The translations under genes were made by a program, and so were the position numbers. DNA of 64,000 nt from Kitasatospora phosalacinea (GTDB lineage: Bacteria > Actinomycetota > Actinomycetes > Streptomycetales > Streptomycetaceae), in the NCBI RefSeq assembly GCF_000717185.1, contig NZ_JNYE01000014.1, forward strand, positions 62,001-126,000, read 5' to 3'. Of the stretch, positions 42,517 to 51,957 are shown piece after piece; position 1 is the stretch's first letter, and every line of letters begins with the position of its first letter. The notes under the pieces are model-generated. The model did not search any database. It was not told the origin of the DNA and saw only the letters and a program-made list of their open reading frames with translations.

Positions 42517-44055
42517 TCAGCCGGTCTTCTTCCTGGCGTTGGAAGGCGTCTTCCGGTCGGCGGGCGGCGGTTCCGCGTTGTGCAGCCACCCGGCGAGCTT
42601 GCCGCCGCGGTCGACGGCGCGCAGGCGGCGCTCGGCGTCCCCGGAGACCTCGTCGGTGGTGACCACCAGCAGTTCGTCGCCCTCGCGCAGCACGGTCATC
42701 CGGTCCGGGACGAAGCTGGCGCCCTCGCGGACCACCAGGGTGACGGCGGCGCCCTTGGGCAGGCGCAGCTCGGAGACCTCGACGCCGGACATCCGGGAGC
42801 CGGGGGAGAGCTGGACGGACAGCAGGTGGCCGTGCAGCTTCTCCAGCGGGGCGGACTCGATGCCCAGGTCCTGGCCGATGTCGCCCTCGCCGATCCGCAG
42901 CCACTTGGCGACCAGCGGCAGGGTCGGGCCCTGGAGCAGGGTGAAGACCACGACCAGGATGAAGACCACGTTGAACAGGTGCTGCGCGTCGGTCGCGCCG
43001 GACACCAGCGGGATGGTGGCGAGCACGATCGGCACCGCGCCGCGCAGCCCGGCCCAGGACAGCAGCGCCTGCTCCTGCCAGGGCACCCGGAACGGCGTCA
43101 TGGTCAGCAGCACCGACAGCGGCCGGGCGACGAACACCAGCACCGCCCCGGCCACCAGGCCCGGGACTATCGCCGACCCCATGCTGGCGGGCGTGACCAG
43201 CAGGCCGAGCAGCACGAACATGCCGATCTGCCCGATCCAGGCCAGCCCGTCCGCGAAGCCGCGCACCGCGGGGCCGTGCGGCAGCTTGGAGTTCCCGAGG
43301 ATGACCGAGGCGATGTACGCGGCCAGGAAGCCGGAGGCGTGCAGCAGCGCGCCGCCCGCGTAGGCGAGCACGATCAGCGCCAGCACCGCGATCGGGTACA
43401 GGCCGGAGGAGGGCAGCGCGACCCGCCGCACCGCGTACGCGCCGAGCCGGCCGACCGCGTAGCCGACGGCCGCGCCGATCGCCAGCTCGACGACGATGGT
43501 GCCGACCAGCACGTACCAGGGGTCGAGCTCGCCGGTGGTGGCGAAGGCGACCACCAGGATCACCACGGGCGCGTCGTTGAAGCCGGACTCGGCCTCCAGC
43601 AGGCCGGTCAGCCGCTTGGGCAGCGGCACCATCCGCAGCACCGAGAAGACCGCCGCGGCGTCGGTGGAGGAGACGATCGCGCCCAGCAGCAGCGCGGTGC
43701 GCCACTCCAGGCCGACCAGCCAGTGCGCACCGGCGGCGGTGACGAACACCGAGACCGCGACGCCGAAGGTGGCGAGCACGGCGGCGGCGGGGACGACCGG
43801 TCTGATGGCCAGCCAGCTGGTCTTGAGCCCGCCCTCGGCGAGGATGACCACCAGGGCCGCGTAGCCCAGGACCTGGGTGAGTTCGGCGTTGTTGAAGCTT
43901 ATGCCGATGCCGTTCTGGCCGAGGGCGACGCCGATGCCGAGGTAGATCAGCAGCGAGGGCAGCCCCGAGCGGGTGGAGATCCGCACCGCCACGACGGCGA
44001 ACAGCAGGATCACGGCGGACTCGAGCAGCAGGGTGTTCAGGTGGTCAACGGTCAC
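42517..44055 (-). CDS. potassium/proton antiporter, CPA-type with RCK-C domain
   Basis: A 512-aa antiporter. Helices 1-12 carry the exchanger motifs AIVSSTDAAAVFSVLR and LEAESGFNDAPVVILV, where the ND pair is the ion site. A C-terminal RCK_C (TrkA-C) domain lies at about 405-480 (MSGVEVSELRLPKGAAVTLVV). It expels K+ or Na+ for protons at the membrane and is gated by the cytosolic domain. It is divergent from the acylase-family gene. Confidence 0.9.
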   Translation of the reverse strand: MTVDHLNTLLLESAVILLFAVVAVRISTRSGLPSLLIYLGIGVALGQNGIGISFNNAELTQVLGYAALVVILAEGGLKTSWLAIRPVVPAAAVLATFGVAVSVFVTAAGAHWLVGLEWRTALLLGAIVSSTDAAAVFSVLRMVPLPKRLTGLLEAESGFNDAPVVILVVAFATTGELDPWYVLVGTIVVELAIGAAVGYAVGRLGAYAVRRVALPSSGLYPIAVLALIVLAYAGGALLHASGFLAAYIASVILGNSKLPHGPAVRGFADGLAWIGQIGMFVLLGLLVTPASMGSAIVPGLVAGAVLVFVARPLSVLLTMTPFRVPWQEQALLSWAGLRGAVPIVLATIPLVSGATDAQHLFNVVFILVVVFTLLQGPTLPLVAKWLRIGEGDIGQDLGIESAPLEKLHGHLLSVQLSPGSRMSGVEVSELRLPKGAAVTLVVREGASFVPDRMTVLREGDELLVVTTDEVSGDAERRLRAVDRGGKLAGWLHNAEPPPADRKTPSNARKKTG

Positions 44056-44275
44056 GCAGGGGCACCTCGGGCAGGGAGGGGAGCTACTGACGGATCGTTA
44101 CCCATCCTAACATTTTACTTGATCTTTACGCTAGTCCCTCCCTCTCGCTCCCGACCGGTAGGGTCCCTGCGGTGCCGTCGAACCGCCGCCGGTGTCCCCC
44201 GTGCACGGCTGCCGGTGCCCTCGCCCTAATGTGGTGACCTGTCACGGCCGCACGCTCCCTCATACAAGGACTCGG

Positions 44276-47017
44276 ATGCCCCGCTCGAAGAAGTTCCGGC
44301 GCGCACGTCTGATCATGATCCTGCTCGCCGTGCTGCTGATCGCGGGCCTGGTCGGCGGCGGCTGGTGGGCAGTGGACACCGTCCGCTCCTCCTTCCCGCA
44401 GGTCAGCGGCACCGTCAAGGTGTCCGGCATGTCCGCCCCGGTGGACGTGGTCCGCGACGACAAGGGCATCCCGCAGCTGTACGCCGACACCGACGCCGAC
44501 CTGTTCCGCGCCCAGGGCTACGTGCAGGCCCAGGACCGGTTCTGGGAGATGGACGTCCGCCGGCACATCACCTCCGGCCGACTCTCCGAGATGTTCGGCT
44601 CCTCCTCGGTCGAGAACGACACCTTCCTGCGCACCATGGGCTGGCGCCAGGTCGCCCAGAAGGAGTGGGACACCGTCCTGTCCGAGGACACCAAGCGCAA
44701 CCTGACCGCCTACACCGAGGGCGTCAACGCCTGGCTCGCCGAGCACCCCGGCGGCGCCGGCGCCTCGCTGGAGTACGCGCTGCTCGGCACGGTCAACTCC
44801 GACTACCGGCCCGAGAAGTGGGACCCGGTCGACTCGGTGGCCTGGCTCAAGGCGATGGCCTGGAGCCTGTCCGGCAACATGCAGGACGAGATCGACCGCT
44901 CCCTGCTCACCCAGGACTTCACCGCCGAGCAGATCGAGCAGCTCTACCCCGCGTACCCGTACGACCGCAACGGCACCATCGTGAAGACCGGCAAGCTCTC
45001 CGCCGACGGCACCTACACCCCCGGCGCGGGCGCCGTCGTGCCGCCCGTGCCCGGCGGCTCCGCCCCGGCGAGCAGCGCCCAGGCCCGGGCCGCGACCCAG
45101 GGCCTGGTCGGCGACCTGTCCGAGCGGGTGTCCGCGCTGCCGGAGCTGCTCGGCCCGCAGGGCCAGGGCATCGGCTCCAACTCCTGGGTGGTGGCCGGCG
45201 CCAACACCACCACCGGCGAGCCGCTGCTCGCCAACGACCCGCACCTCGGCCCCGGCATGCCCTCCATCTGGTACCAGATGGGCCTGCACTGCCGCGCCGT
45301 CTCGCCGACCTGCAACTACGACACCGCGGGCTACACCTTCGCGGGCATGCCCGGCGTCGTCATCGGCCACAACGCGAACATCGCCTGGGGCTTCACCAAC
45401 CTCGGCGCCGACGTCACCGACCTGTACCTGGAGAAGGTCACCGGCCCCGACACCTACCTCCTCGACGGCAGGGACGTGAAGTTCACCGTCCGCAAGGAGA
45501 CCATCAAGGTCGCGGGCGGCGAGGACCGCACCATCACCGTCCGCACCACCCAGGACGGCATGCCGCTGGTCTCCGACCAGTCCTCCGAGGACCAGAAGGT
45601 CGGCCAGTACGCCCCCGCCGGGAACGCCGCCCCCGACCGCGCCGCCGGCTACGGCGTCGCCCTGCGCTGGACCGCGCTCGTCCCCGGCAAGACCATGGAC
45701 GCCGTCTTCGCGCTCGACAAGGCCACCGACTTCGCCGCCTTCCGGGCCGCCGCGCAGGACTTCGCCGTCCCCGCGCAGAACCTCATCTACGCCGACACCA
45801 AGGGCAACATCGGCTACCAGGCCCCCGGCCTGATCCCCGTCCGCGGCAAGGGCGACGGCCGCTACCCCGCCCCCGGCTGGGACTCCGCCTACGCCTGGAA
45901 GAGCAGCTACCTGCCCTTCAAGTCGCTGCCCTACGCGTACAACCCCCCGGAGGGCTACATCGTCACGGCCAACCAGGCCGTCGTCGACCAGAACTACAAG
46001 CCGCTGCTCACCACCGACTGGGAGTACGGCACCCGCGCCAAGGAGATCGCCGACCAGATCCAGGAGAAGCTGAAGAACGGCGGCAAGATCTCGCTGGACG
46101 ACATGCAGTCCATCCAGCTCGACAACACCAGCGTGATGGCCGAGGAGCTCGTCCCGCTGCTGCTCAAGGTCCAGATCAGCGACCCGTACGTGCGCGAGGC
46201 CCAGGACCTGCTGCGCGACTGGAACTACCACCAGGACGCCGACTCCGCCGCCGCCGCCTACTACAACGGCGTCTGGCGGGCCCTGCTCACCCTCTCCTTC
46301 GGCCAGAAGTTCCCCGCCGACCTCCGGGTCGAGGGCGACTGCCTGCTGGTGCGCCAGAAGCGCGACAACACCCTGCCCGACGACGCGCTCGGCGGCGCCG
46401 CGCAGGCCGTCACCGAGTGCGGCACCCGCAAGGCCTCGCAGGCCCAGCCGGACGGCGGCGACCGCTGGACGGAGGTCGTCCGCCAGCAGCTCGCCGACCC
46501 GAAGTCGCCCTGGTGGGACTACATCGACTCCGACCACGAGCAGCAGCACGGCCTCGACAACCTGCTCGCCGAAGCGCTCAAGGACGCCCGCCAGGACCTC
46601 ACCTCGCGCCTCAGCAAGGACATCTCCACCTGGAGCTGGGGCCGTCTGCACCAGCTCACCCTGGAGGAGCCCACCCTCGGCCAGGACGACTCCTCGATCG
46701 CCTCCGGCCTAGTCCACAAGCTGCTCAACCGCGGCCCCTACGAGCTCTCCGGCGGCAGCGCCGCCGTCGACGCCACCGGCTGGAACGCCGCCGCGGGCTA
46801 CGACGTCGACTGGATCCCCTCCATGCGGATGGTCGTCGACCTCAGCGACTTCGACTCCTCCCGCTGGATCAACGTCGGCGGCGCCTCCGGCCACGCCTTC
46901 CACCCCAACTACAACGACCAGACCGAACTCTGGGCCTCCGGCCAGCTCCTGCCCTGGGCCTACACCAAGGACGCGGTCACCAAGGCGGGGAAGAACACCC
47001 TGACCCTGACCAACTGA
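44276..47017 (+). CDS. penicillin-acylase-family N-terminal nucleophile hydrolase
   Basis: A 913-aa precursor of the penicillin acylase family. An N-terminal membrane anchor or signal (RRARLIMILLAVLLIAGLVG) is followed by the alpha chain with DDKGIPQLYADT and AQGYVQAQDRFWEMD. The autoprocessing site G|SNSWVVAG near residue 304 creates the N-terminal Ser nucleophile, and the beta chain follows with NDPHLGPGMPS. Relatives cleave beta-lactam side chains or acyl-homoserine lactones; the substrate here is unknown. AAGGA precedes the ATG. Confidence 0.9.
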   Translation: MPRSKKFRRARLIMILLAVLLIAGLVGGGWWAVDTVRSSFPQVSGTVKVSGMSAPVDVVRDDKGIPQLYADTDADLFRAQGYVQAQDRFWEMDVRRHITSGRLSEMFGSSSVENDTFLRTMGWRQVAQKEWDTVLSEDTKRNLTAYTEGVNAWLAEHPGGAGASLEYALLGTVNSDYRPEKWDPVDSVAWLKAMAWSLSGNMQDEIDRSLLTQDFTAEQIEQLYPAYPYDRNGTIVKTGKLSADGTYTPGAGAVVPPVPGGSAPASSAQARAATQGLVGDLSERVSALPELLGPQGQGIGSNSWVVAGANTTTGEPLLANDPHLGPGMPSIWYQMGLHCRAVSPTCNYDTAGYTFAGMPGVVIGHNANIAWGFTNLGADVTDLYLEKVTGPDTYLLDGRDVKFTVRKETIKVAGGEDRTITVRTTQDGMPLVSDQSSEDQKVGQYAPAGNAAPDRAAGYGVALRWTALVPGKTMDAVFALDKATDFAAFRAAAQDFAVPAQNLIYADTKGNIGYQAPGLIPVRGKGDGRYPAPGWDSAYAWKSSYLPFKSLPYAYNPPEGYIVTANQAVVDQNYKPLLTTDWEYGTRAKEIADQIQEKLKNGGKISLDDMQSIQLDNTSVMAEELVPLLLKVQISDPYVREAQDLLRDWNYHQDADSAAAAYYNGVWRALLTLSFGQKFPADLRVEGDCLLVRQKRDNTLPDDALGGAAQAVTECGTRKASQAQPDGGDRWTEVVRQQLADPKSPWWDYIDSDHEQQHGLDNLLAEALKDARQDLTSRLSKDISTWSWGRLHQLTLEEPTLGQDDSSIASGLVHKLLNRGPYELSGGSAAVDATGWNAAAGYDVDWIPSMRMVVDLSDFDSSRWINVGGASGHAFHPNYNDQTELWASGQLLPWAYTKDAVTKAGKNTLTLTN

Positions 47018-47030
47018 GCACCTGCCCCCG

Positions 47031-47064
47031 GAGCCGGACGGGCCCGGACGGACCCGTCCGGCTC
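47031..47064. terminator. bidirectional hairpin between convergent genes
   Basis: Perfect 12-bp arms GAGCCGGACGGG / CCCGTCCGGCTC with a 10-nt loop lie between the acylase-family gene and the cyclo-ligase gene. Confidence 0.85.
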
Positions 47065-47073
47065 CGTCCGGCT

Positions 47074-47661
47074 TCAGAAGCGCGTCACCCCCTCCGGGGT
47101 GACCGCCGCGTGGACGGGGAGGTCGTGGGGCTCGGCCGGGACGGTCCCGCACAGCTCGTGCGCGTACAGCAGGGTCGCCAGCAGCGGCCGCGCGCCCCCG
47201 CGGACGAGGCGGGCCAGCACGCGGTCGTAGGAGCCGCCGCCGCGGCCGAGGCGGACGCCGCGGGGGTCGACGGCGAGGCCGGGCAGCAGGACGACGTCCG
47301 CGGTCAGGACGGCGTCCGGGCCCAGCCGCGGGCCGGTGGGCTCCAGCAGGCCGCGGGCGGCGGGGGAGAGGCGGTCGTCGCCCTCGTACCGGGCCCAGTC
47401 CAGGTCGTTGTCGGGCAGCAGGACGGGCAGCAGCACCCGCACCCCCCGCGCGGCGAGCGCCCCGAGCAGCGGGCGGGTGCCCGGCTCCGCGCCGACCGAG
47501 ACGTACGCGGCGACGGTGCCGCCCGGCGGCACCAGCGCGGCGGCGTGCCCGGCCAGCGCCTCGGCCGCGGCGGAGCGCTCCGCCGCGGCGAGCGCCCGCC
47601 GTTCGGCGAGCAGCCGTGACCTCAGCGCCGCCTTGTCGTTGGACAACCGATCCGCAGTCAC
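47074..47661 (-). CDS. 5-formyltetrahydrofolate cyclo-ligase
   Basis: A 195-aa enzyme converting 5-formyl-THF with ATP to 5,10-methenyl-THF, a folate salvage step. It shows the N-terminal KAALRSRLLAERRAL helix and the ATP/folate loop GVRLGRGGGSYDRVLARL. The GTG at 47661 has AAGGGA upstream; the larger open frame upstream is filler. It is divergent from the GGDEF gene. Confidence 0.92.
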   Translation of the reverse strand: MTADRLSNDKAALRSRLLAERRALAAAERSAAAEALAGHAAALVPPGGTVAAYVSVGAEPGTRPLLGALAARGVRVLLPVLLPDNDLDWARYEGDDRLSPAARGLLEPTGPRLGPDAVLTADVVLLPGLAVDPRGVRLGRGGGSYDRVLARLVRGGARPLLATLLYAHELCGTVPAEPHDLPVHAAVTPEGVTRF

Positions 47662-47724
47662 CGTTCGATTCCCTTCAGCTCCGTCACGTGCACTGACACG
47701 AGCCTGACACGCCGAGGCCGCCGC

Positions 47725-48564
47725 ATGTCCACCCCGCTCCTGCTCCAGGCCCTGGCCGCGCTCGGCGCGGCCGCTCCGGCCGCCGCCGGCGTCCTCGCGC
47801 TGCGCCGCCGCCGGTCCCGGGCCGAGCAGGGCTCCCGGGAGGCGGAACTCCTGGCGAAGATCGCGGAACTCTCGGAGGAACGGGACGAGCTGGTGCGCAC
47901 CGCGTCCTGCGACCCGCTGACCGGGGTGTGGAACTACCGGCACCTGCAGCTCACCCTGGACCGCGAGATCGAACGGGCCCGCCGGGCCGAGGCCACCGCG
48001 ATCGACCCGCGCCCGCTGTCGGTGCTGCTGCTGGAGGTGGCCGGTTTCGACGCCGTGGTCGCCGAGCACGGCCGGGCCCGCGCCAACGCGATGCTGCGGG
48101 ACCTCGCCCAGCGGCTGGCGATGGAGATCCGCGGCTGCGACACCCTGGGCCGCTACGGCGGGGAGGAGTTCCTGGCCCTGCTGCCGGACACCGGCCCGGA
48201 GGGCGCCGCGCAGGTCGCCGAGCGGCTGTGCTGGTCGGTCCGCCGCCACCGGCTGACGGACCGTCACCCCGGCGAGAGCGCCGACCCGGACGAGCGCAGC
48301 GGCCTGACCGCGTCCGTCGGCCTGGCCGTGCTGCCCCGGGACGGCGCCCACGCGGCCCTGCTGCTGCGGGCCGCCGACCGCGCCCTGGCGGCGGCCCGGG
48401 CGGCGGGCGGCGACTGCTGGCGCTCCACCGAGCAGCTCCCGGCCGAACTTCCCGGTCCGAACGCTTCGCCGACGCCCGGTAAGGTGTCTTCCGGCCCCGG
48501 CGGGGCACCCCTCACCCCGCATGCGACCACCGTCGGCCCGGGCCCGACCGGTGACAGGCCTTAA
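47725..48564 (+). CDS. GGDEF-domain diguanylate cyclase-like protein
   Basis: A 279-aa protein. A short N-terminal membrane helix (LLLQALAALGAAAPAAAGVL) and a coiled segment (about 35-60) precede a GGDEF domain (about 62-235). Its active-site motif is RYGGEEFLALLP and the entry motif is DPLTGVWNYRHL. The catalytic GGEEF form suggests c-di-GMP synthesis, a signal that holds back development in Streptomyces. No I-site RxxD is evident just before GGEEF. The tail is Pro/Gly-rich. Confidence 0.85.
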   Translation: MSTPLLLQALAALGAAAPAAAGVLALRRRRSRAEQGSREAELLAKIAELSEERDELVRTASCDPLTGVWNYRHLQLTLDREIERARRAEATAIDPRPLSVLLLEVAGFDAVVAEHGRARANAMLRDLAQRLAMEIRGCDTLGRYGGEEFLALLPDTGPEGAAQVAERLCWSVRRHRLTDRHPGESADPDERSGLTASVGLAVLPRDGAHAALLLRAADRALAAARAAGGDCWRSTEQLPAELPGPNASPTPGKVSSGPGGAPLTPHATTVGPGPTGDRP

Positions 48565-48622
48565 CCATCGATTCACTCCACTCCCAGCCGGGTGGAATGC
48601 ACGCCTTAGTAAGGTCGGACGC

Positions 48623-49543
48623 ATGACGAACAAGCACGCCCGCCAGCCGGTCACCAAAGCAGTCGTCCCGGCCGCCGGGCTGGGTACGAGGTTCCTCCCC
48701 GCCACCAAGGCCACGCCGAAGGAGATGCTGCCGGTCGTCGACAAGCCGGCCATCCAGTACGTCGTGGAGGAGGCCGCCGCGGCCGGCCTGTCCGACATAC
48801 TGATGGTCACCGGCCGCAACAAGCGTGCTCTGGAGGACCACTTCGACCGCGCCTACGAGCTGGAGGAGCTGCTCAGCCGCAAGGGCGACAAGGAGCGCCT
48901 GCGCCGGGTGCAGGAGTCCGTGCAGCTCGCGAGCATGCACTACGTCCGCCAGGGCGACCCCAAGGGCCTCGGCCACGCCGTCTCGGTCGCCGAACAGCAC
49001 GTCGCGGGCCAGCCGTTCGCCGTCCTGCTGGGCGACGACCTGATCGACCCGCGCGACCCGCTGCTGGCCCGGATGATCGAGGTGCAGCAGGAGCTCGGCG
49101 GCTCCGTCGTCGCGCTGATGGAGGTCGACCCCGCGCAGATCCACCTGTACGGCTGCGCCGCCGTCAAGAGCACCGAGCTCGGCGAGGACGTCTTCCAGGT
49201 CACCGACCTGGTGGAGAAGCCCGACACCGCGGACGCCCCGTCCAACTACGCCGTCATCGGCCGCTACGTCCTCGACCCGACGGTCTTCGACGTGCTGCGC
49301 GAGACCCCGCCCGGCCGCGGCGGCGAGATCCAGCTGACCGACGCGCTGCGCGAGCTGGCCACCCGCGACGAGTCCGCCGGCGGCCCGGTGCACGGCGTGC
49401 TGTTCAAGGGCCGCCGCTACGACACCGGCGACCGCGCCGACTACCTGCGCGCGATCGTCCGGCTGGCCGCCGAGCGCGACGACCTCGGCCCCGAATTCCG
49501 CACCTGGCTGCGGCAGTTCGTCAGCACCGAGATGCAGGGCTGA
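48623..49543 (+). CDS. galU: UTP-glucose-1-phosphate uridylyltransferase
   Basis: A 306-aa nucleotidyltransferase making UDP-glucose. The signature VVPAAGLGTRFLPATKATPK, then EMLPVVDKPAIQYVVEEA, GDDLID and the C-terminal Lys-containing VHGVLFKGRRYDTGD match GalU. UDP-glucose feeds wall glycans and trehalose synthesis. AAGG precedes the ATG at 48623. The moeA/glp gene follows 26 nt later. Confidence 0.95.
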   Translation: MTNKHARQPVTKAVVPAAGLGTRFLPATKATPKEMLPVVDKPAIQYVVEEAAAAGLSDILMVTGRNKRALEDHFDRAYELEELLSRKGDKERLRRVQESVQLASMHYVRQGDPKGLGHAVSVAEQHVAGQPFAVLLGDDLIDPRDPLLARMIEVQQELGGSVVALMEVDPAQIHLYGCAAVKSTELGEDVFQVTDLVEKPDTADAPSNYAVIGRYVLDPTVFDVLRETPPGRGGEIQLTDALRELATRDESAGGPVHGVLFKGRRYDTGDRADYLRAIVRLAAERDDLGPEFRTWLRQFVSTEMQG

Positions 49544-49569
49544 TCCACCACGAAGGCGAGCGTGAGGCG

Positions 49570-50907
49570 ATGACCGGGAAGCACGACCCCTGCTGCGAGG
49601 GAGCCGGCTCCCCGGCCTCGCCGCGCCTGTGGACCGTCGACGAGCACCTCGCCGACGTCCTCGCCGCGGTGGCCCCGCTGCCGCCCATCGAACTGCAGCT
49701 GCTGGACGCCCAGGGCTGCCGGCTCGCCGAGGACGTGCGGGCCGCCGACGACCTGCCGCCCTTCGACAACAGCTCGATGGACGGCTACGCGCTGCGCACC
49801 GCCGACACCGTGCGGGCCACCGAGCAGTACCCGTCGGTGCTCGCCGTGGTCGGCGACATCGCGGCCGGCGCCGCCGACCTGCCCAAGGTCGGCCCCGGCC
49901 AGGCCGCCCGGATCATGACCGGCGCCCCCGTCCCGCCCGGCGCCGAGGCCGTCGCCCCGGTCGAGTGGACCGACGGCGGCACCGGCACCGGCCTGGCCGC
50001 CGACGCGATGGGCGCGCCCGTCGCCGACGAGGAGGTCCGGGTGCTGCGCCCGGTCGCCGAGGGCGCGCACATCCGCCGCCGGGGCAGCGACGTCACCGCG
50101 GGCGACACCGTGCTGGAGGCGGGCACCGTGCTCGGCCCCACCCAGCTCGGCCTGCTGGCCGCGATCGGCCGCGGCACCGTCAAGGTCGCCCCCCGCCCCC
50201 GGGTGGTCGTGCTCTCCACCGGCAGCGAACTCGTCCAGCCCGGCGAGGCCGCCGGACCGGGCCGGATCCACGACTCCAACTCCTTCACCCTGACCGCCGC
50301 CGCGACCGCCGCCGGTGCCGTCGCCTTCCGGGTCGGCGGCGTCCCCGACGAGGCCGACACGCTGCGCGCCGTGCTGGAGGACCAACTCGGCCGGGCCGAC
50401 CTGATCGTCACCAGCGGCGGCGTCTCGGTCGGCGCGTACGACGTGGTCAAGGAGGTGTTCGCCGACTACGGCGGCGTGGCCCGCGGCGGAGCCGCTGGTT
50501 TTAGCTTCCGCAGGCTGCGGATGCAGCCGGGCAAGCCGCAGGGCTTCGGCCGGATCGGCGGCGGCCCCGGCGTGCCGCTGCTCGCCCTGCCCGGCAACCC
50601 GGTCAGCGCGTACATCTCCTTCGAGCTGTTCGTCCGCCCGGTCATCCGCACCATGCTCGGCGCCCCCGACGTGCACCGCCCCGTGGTGCGCGCCGCGACC
50701 ACCGCGGCGCTGCGCTCCCCGGCCGGGCGGCGGCAGTTCCTGCGCGGCCGGTACGACCCGGCGGCGGGCACCGTCTCCCCGGTCGGCGGCGAGGGGTCGC
50801 ACCTGGTCGGGGCGCTGGCCAGGGCCGACTGCCTGATCACCGTCCCCGAGGACACCACCGCGCTGCCCGCCGGGAGCGCCGTGGACGTGGTCCTTCTCAC
50901 GGACTGA
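49570..50907 (+). CDS. glp: MoeA-like molybdotransferase, probably the divisome protein Glp
   Basis: A 445-aa gephyrin/MoeA homologue. The N-terminal domain has PPFDNSSMDGYALR (about 62-75). The MoeA/MogA fold follows with VVVLSTGSELV and TSGGVSVGAYDVVKE, then LPGNPVSAYISFELFVRP and domain IV. Classic MoeA inserts molybdate into the cofactor. In Actinobacteria one MoeA paralogue, Glp, instead binds the membrane receptor GlpR/SepX in cell division, and a SepX/GlpR gene lies 1.8 kb downstream. The neighbouring moaC and mog genes also suit a cofactor role. Confidence 0.88.
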   Translation: MTGKHDPCCEGAGSPASPRLWTVDEHLADVLAAVAPLPPIELQLLDAQGCRLAEDVRAADDLPPFDNSSMDGYALRTADTVRATEQYPSVLAVVGDIAAGAADLPKVGPGQAARIMTGAPVPPGAEAVAPVEWTDGGTGTGLAADAMGAPVADEEVRVLRPVAEGAHIRRRGSDVTAGDTVLEAGTVLGPTQLGLLAAIGRGTVKVAPRPRVVVLSTGSELVQPGEAAGPGRIHDSNSFTLTAAATAAGAVAFRVGGVPDEADTLRAVLEDQLGRADLIVTSGGVSVGAYDVVKEVFADYGGVARGGAAGFSFRRLRMQPGKPQGFGRIGGGPGVPLLALPGNPVSAYISFELFVRPVIRTMLGAPDVHRPVVRAATTAALRSPAGRRQFLRGRYDPAAGTVSPVGGEGSHLVGALARADCLITVPEDTTALPAGSAVDVVLLTD

Positions 50908-50962
50908 CCGGGGCGGGGTTGTACGGTAGCGCGAGATTCGCACCGTGCCACTGGAGCCACTC

Positions 50963-51460
50963 GTGACCGACACACCCCCCGGCGACCGCCTCACCCACGT
51001 CGACCACACCGGCGCCGCCCGGATGGTCGACGTCTCCGAGAAGGCCGCCACCACCCGCGTCGCGGTGGCGGCCGGCCGCGTCCGGGTCGCCCCCCGGGTG
51101 GTGGAACTGCTGCGCGGCGAGGGCGTCCCCAAGGGCGACGCCCTCGCGGTGGCCCGGATCGCCGGGATCATGGGCGCCAAGCGGACGCCCGAGCTGATCC
51201 CGCTCTGCCACCCCATCGCGCTCACCGGCACCACCGTCGACCTCGCCGTCACCGACACCGCCGTCGAGATCACCGCCACCGTCCGCACCGCCGACCGCAC
51301 CGGCGTCGAGATGGAGGCGCTCACCGCCGTCGCCACCGCCGCGCTCACCGTCATCGACATGGTCAAGGCCGTCGACAAGGCCGCCGCCATCGAGGACGTC
51401 CGGGTGCTCAGCAAGACCGGCGGCAAGAGCGGCGACTGGCACCGGGGGGAGGAACAGTGA
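50963..51460 (+). CDS. moaC: cyclic pyranopterin monophosphate synthase MoaC
   Basis: A 165-aa MoaC, second enzyme of molybdenum cofactor synthesis. Conserved motifs are [44 protein letters not shown] and [10 protein letters not shown] chose GTG at 50963 with a GGAG box over the GTG at 50945. The TGA overlaps the next GTG (GTGA). Confidence 0.95.
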   Translation: MTDTPPGDRLTHVDHTGAARMVDVSEKAATTRVAVAAGRVRVAPRVVELLRGEGVPKGDALAVARIAGIMGAKRTPELIPLCHPIALTGTTVDLAVTDTAVEITATVRTADRTGVEMEALTAVATAALTVIDMVKAVDKAAAIEDVRVLSKTGGKSGDWHRGEEQ

Positions 51461-51957
51461 GGGCGCTCGCCGTCACCGTCTCCAACCGGGCCTCGGCCGG
51501 CGTGTACGAGGACCGGGGCGGCCCGCTGCTGGTCGCCGGACTGCGCGAGATGGGCTTCACCGCCGACGGCCCGCAGGTCGTCCCGGACGGGGAGCCGGTC
51601 GAGGCGGCGCTGCGCGCGGCCGTCGCCGCCGGGTACGACGTGGTGCTGACCACCGGCGGCACCGGGATCTCCCCGCAGGACCTCACGCCCGAGATGACCG
51701 CCCGGGTGATCGACCGGCAGGTCCCCGGCATCCCCGAGGCGATCCGCGCGCACGGCCGGGCGAAGGTGCCCACCTCCGCGCTCTCCCGCGGCCTGGCGGG
51801 CCTCGCCGGACGCACCCTGATCGTCAACCTGCCCGGCTCCACCGGCGGCGTCCGCGACGGCCTCGCCGTGCTCGCCCCGCTGCTGCCGCACGCCGTCGAC
51901 CAACTGGCCGGCGGCGACCACCCGCGACCCACCGATCCTTCCGGGAGCGCCCACTGA
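51457..51957 (+). CDS. mog: molybdopterin adenylyltransferase (Mog/MoaB)
   Basis: A 166-aa MogA/MoaB-fold protein with [33 protein letters not shown] and [12 protein letters not shown], the molybdopterin-binding loops. It adenylates molybdopterin before metal insertion. It starts at a GTG overlapping the moaC stop, and its own TGA overlaps the CTG start proposed for the next gene. Confidence 0.92.
   Translation: MRALAVTVSNRASAGVYEDRGGPLLVAGLREMGFTADGPQVVPDGEPVEAALRAAVAAGYDVVLTTGGTGISPQDLTPEMTARVIDRQVPGIPEAIRAHGRAKVPTSALSRGLAGLAGRTLIVNLPGSTGGVRDGLAVLAPLLPHAVDQLAGGDHPRPTDPSGSAH

Noticed and set aside
44126..46651. 841-codon minus-strand frame
   Set aside because: Shadow of the penicillin-acylase-family gene; composition is low-complexity Gly/Val/Glu.
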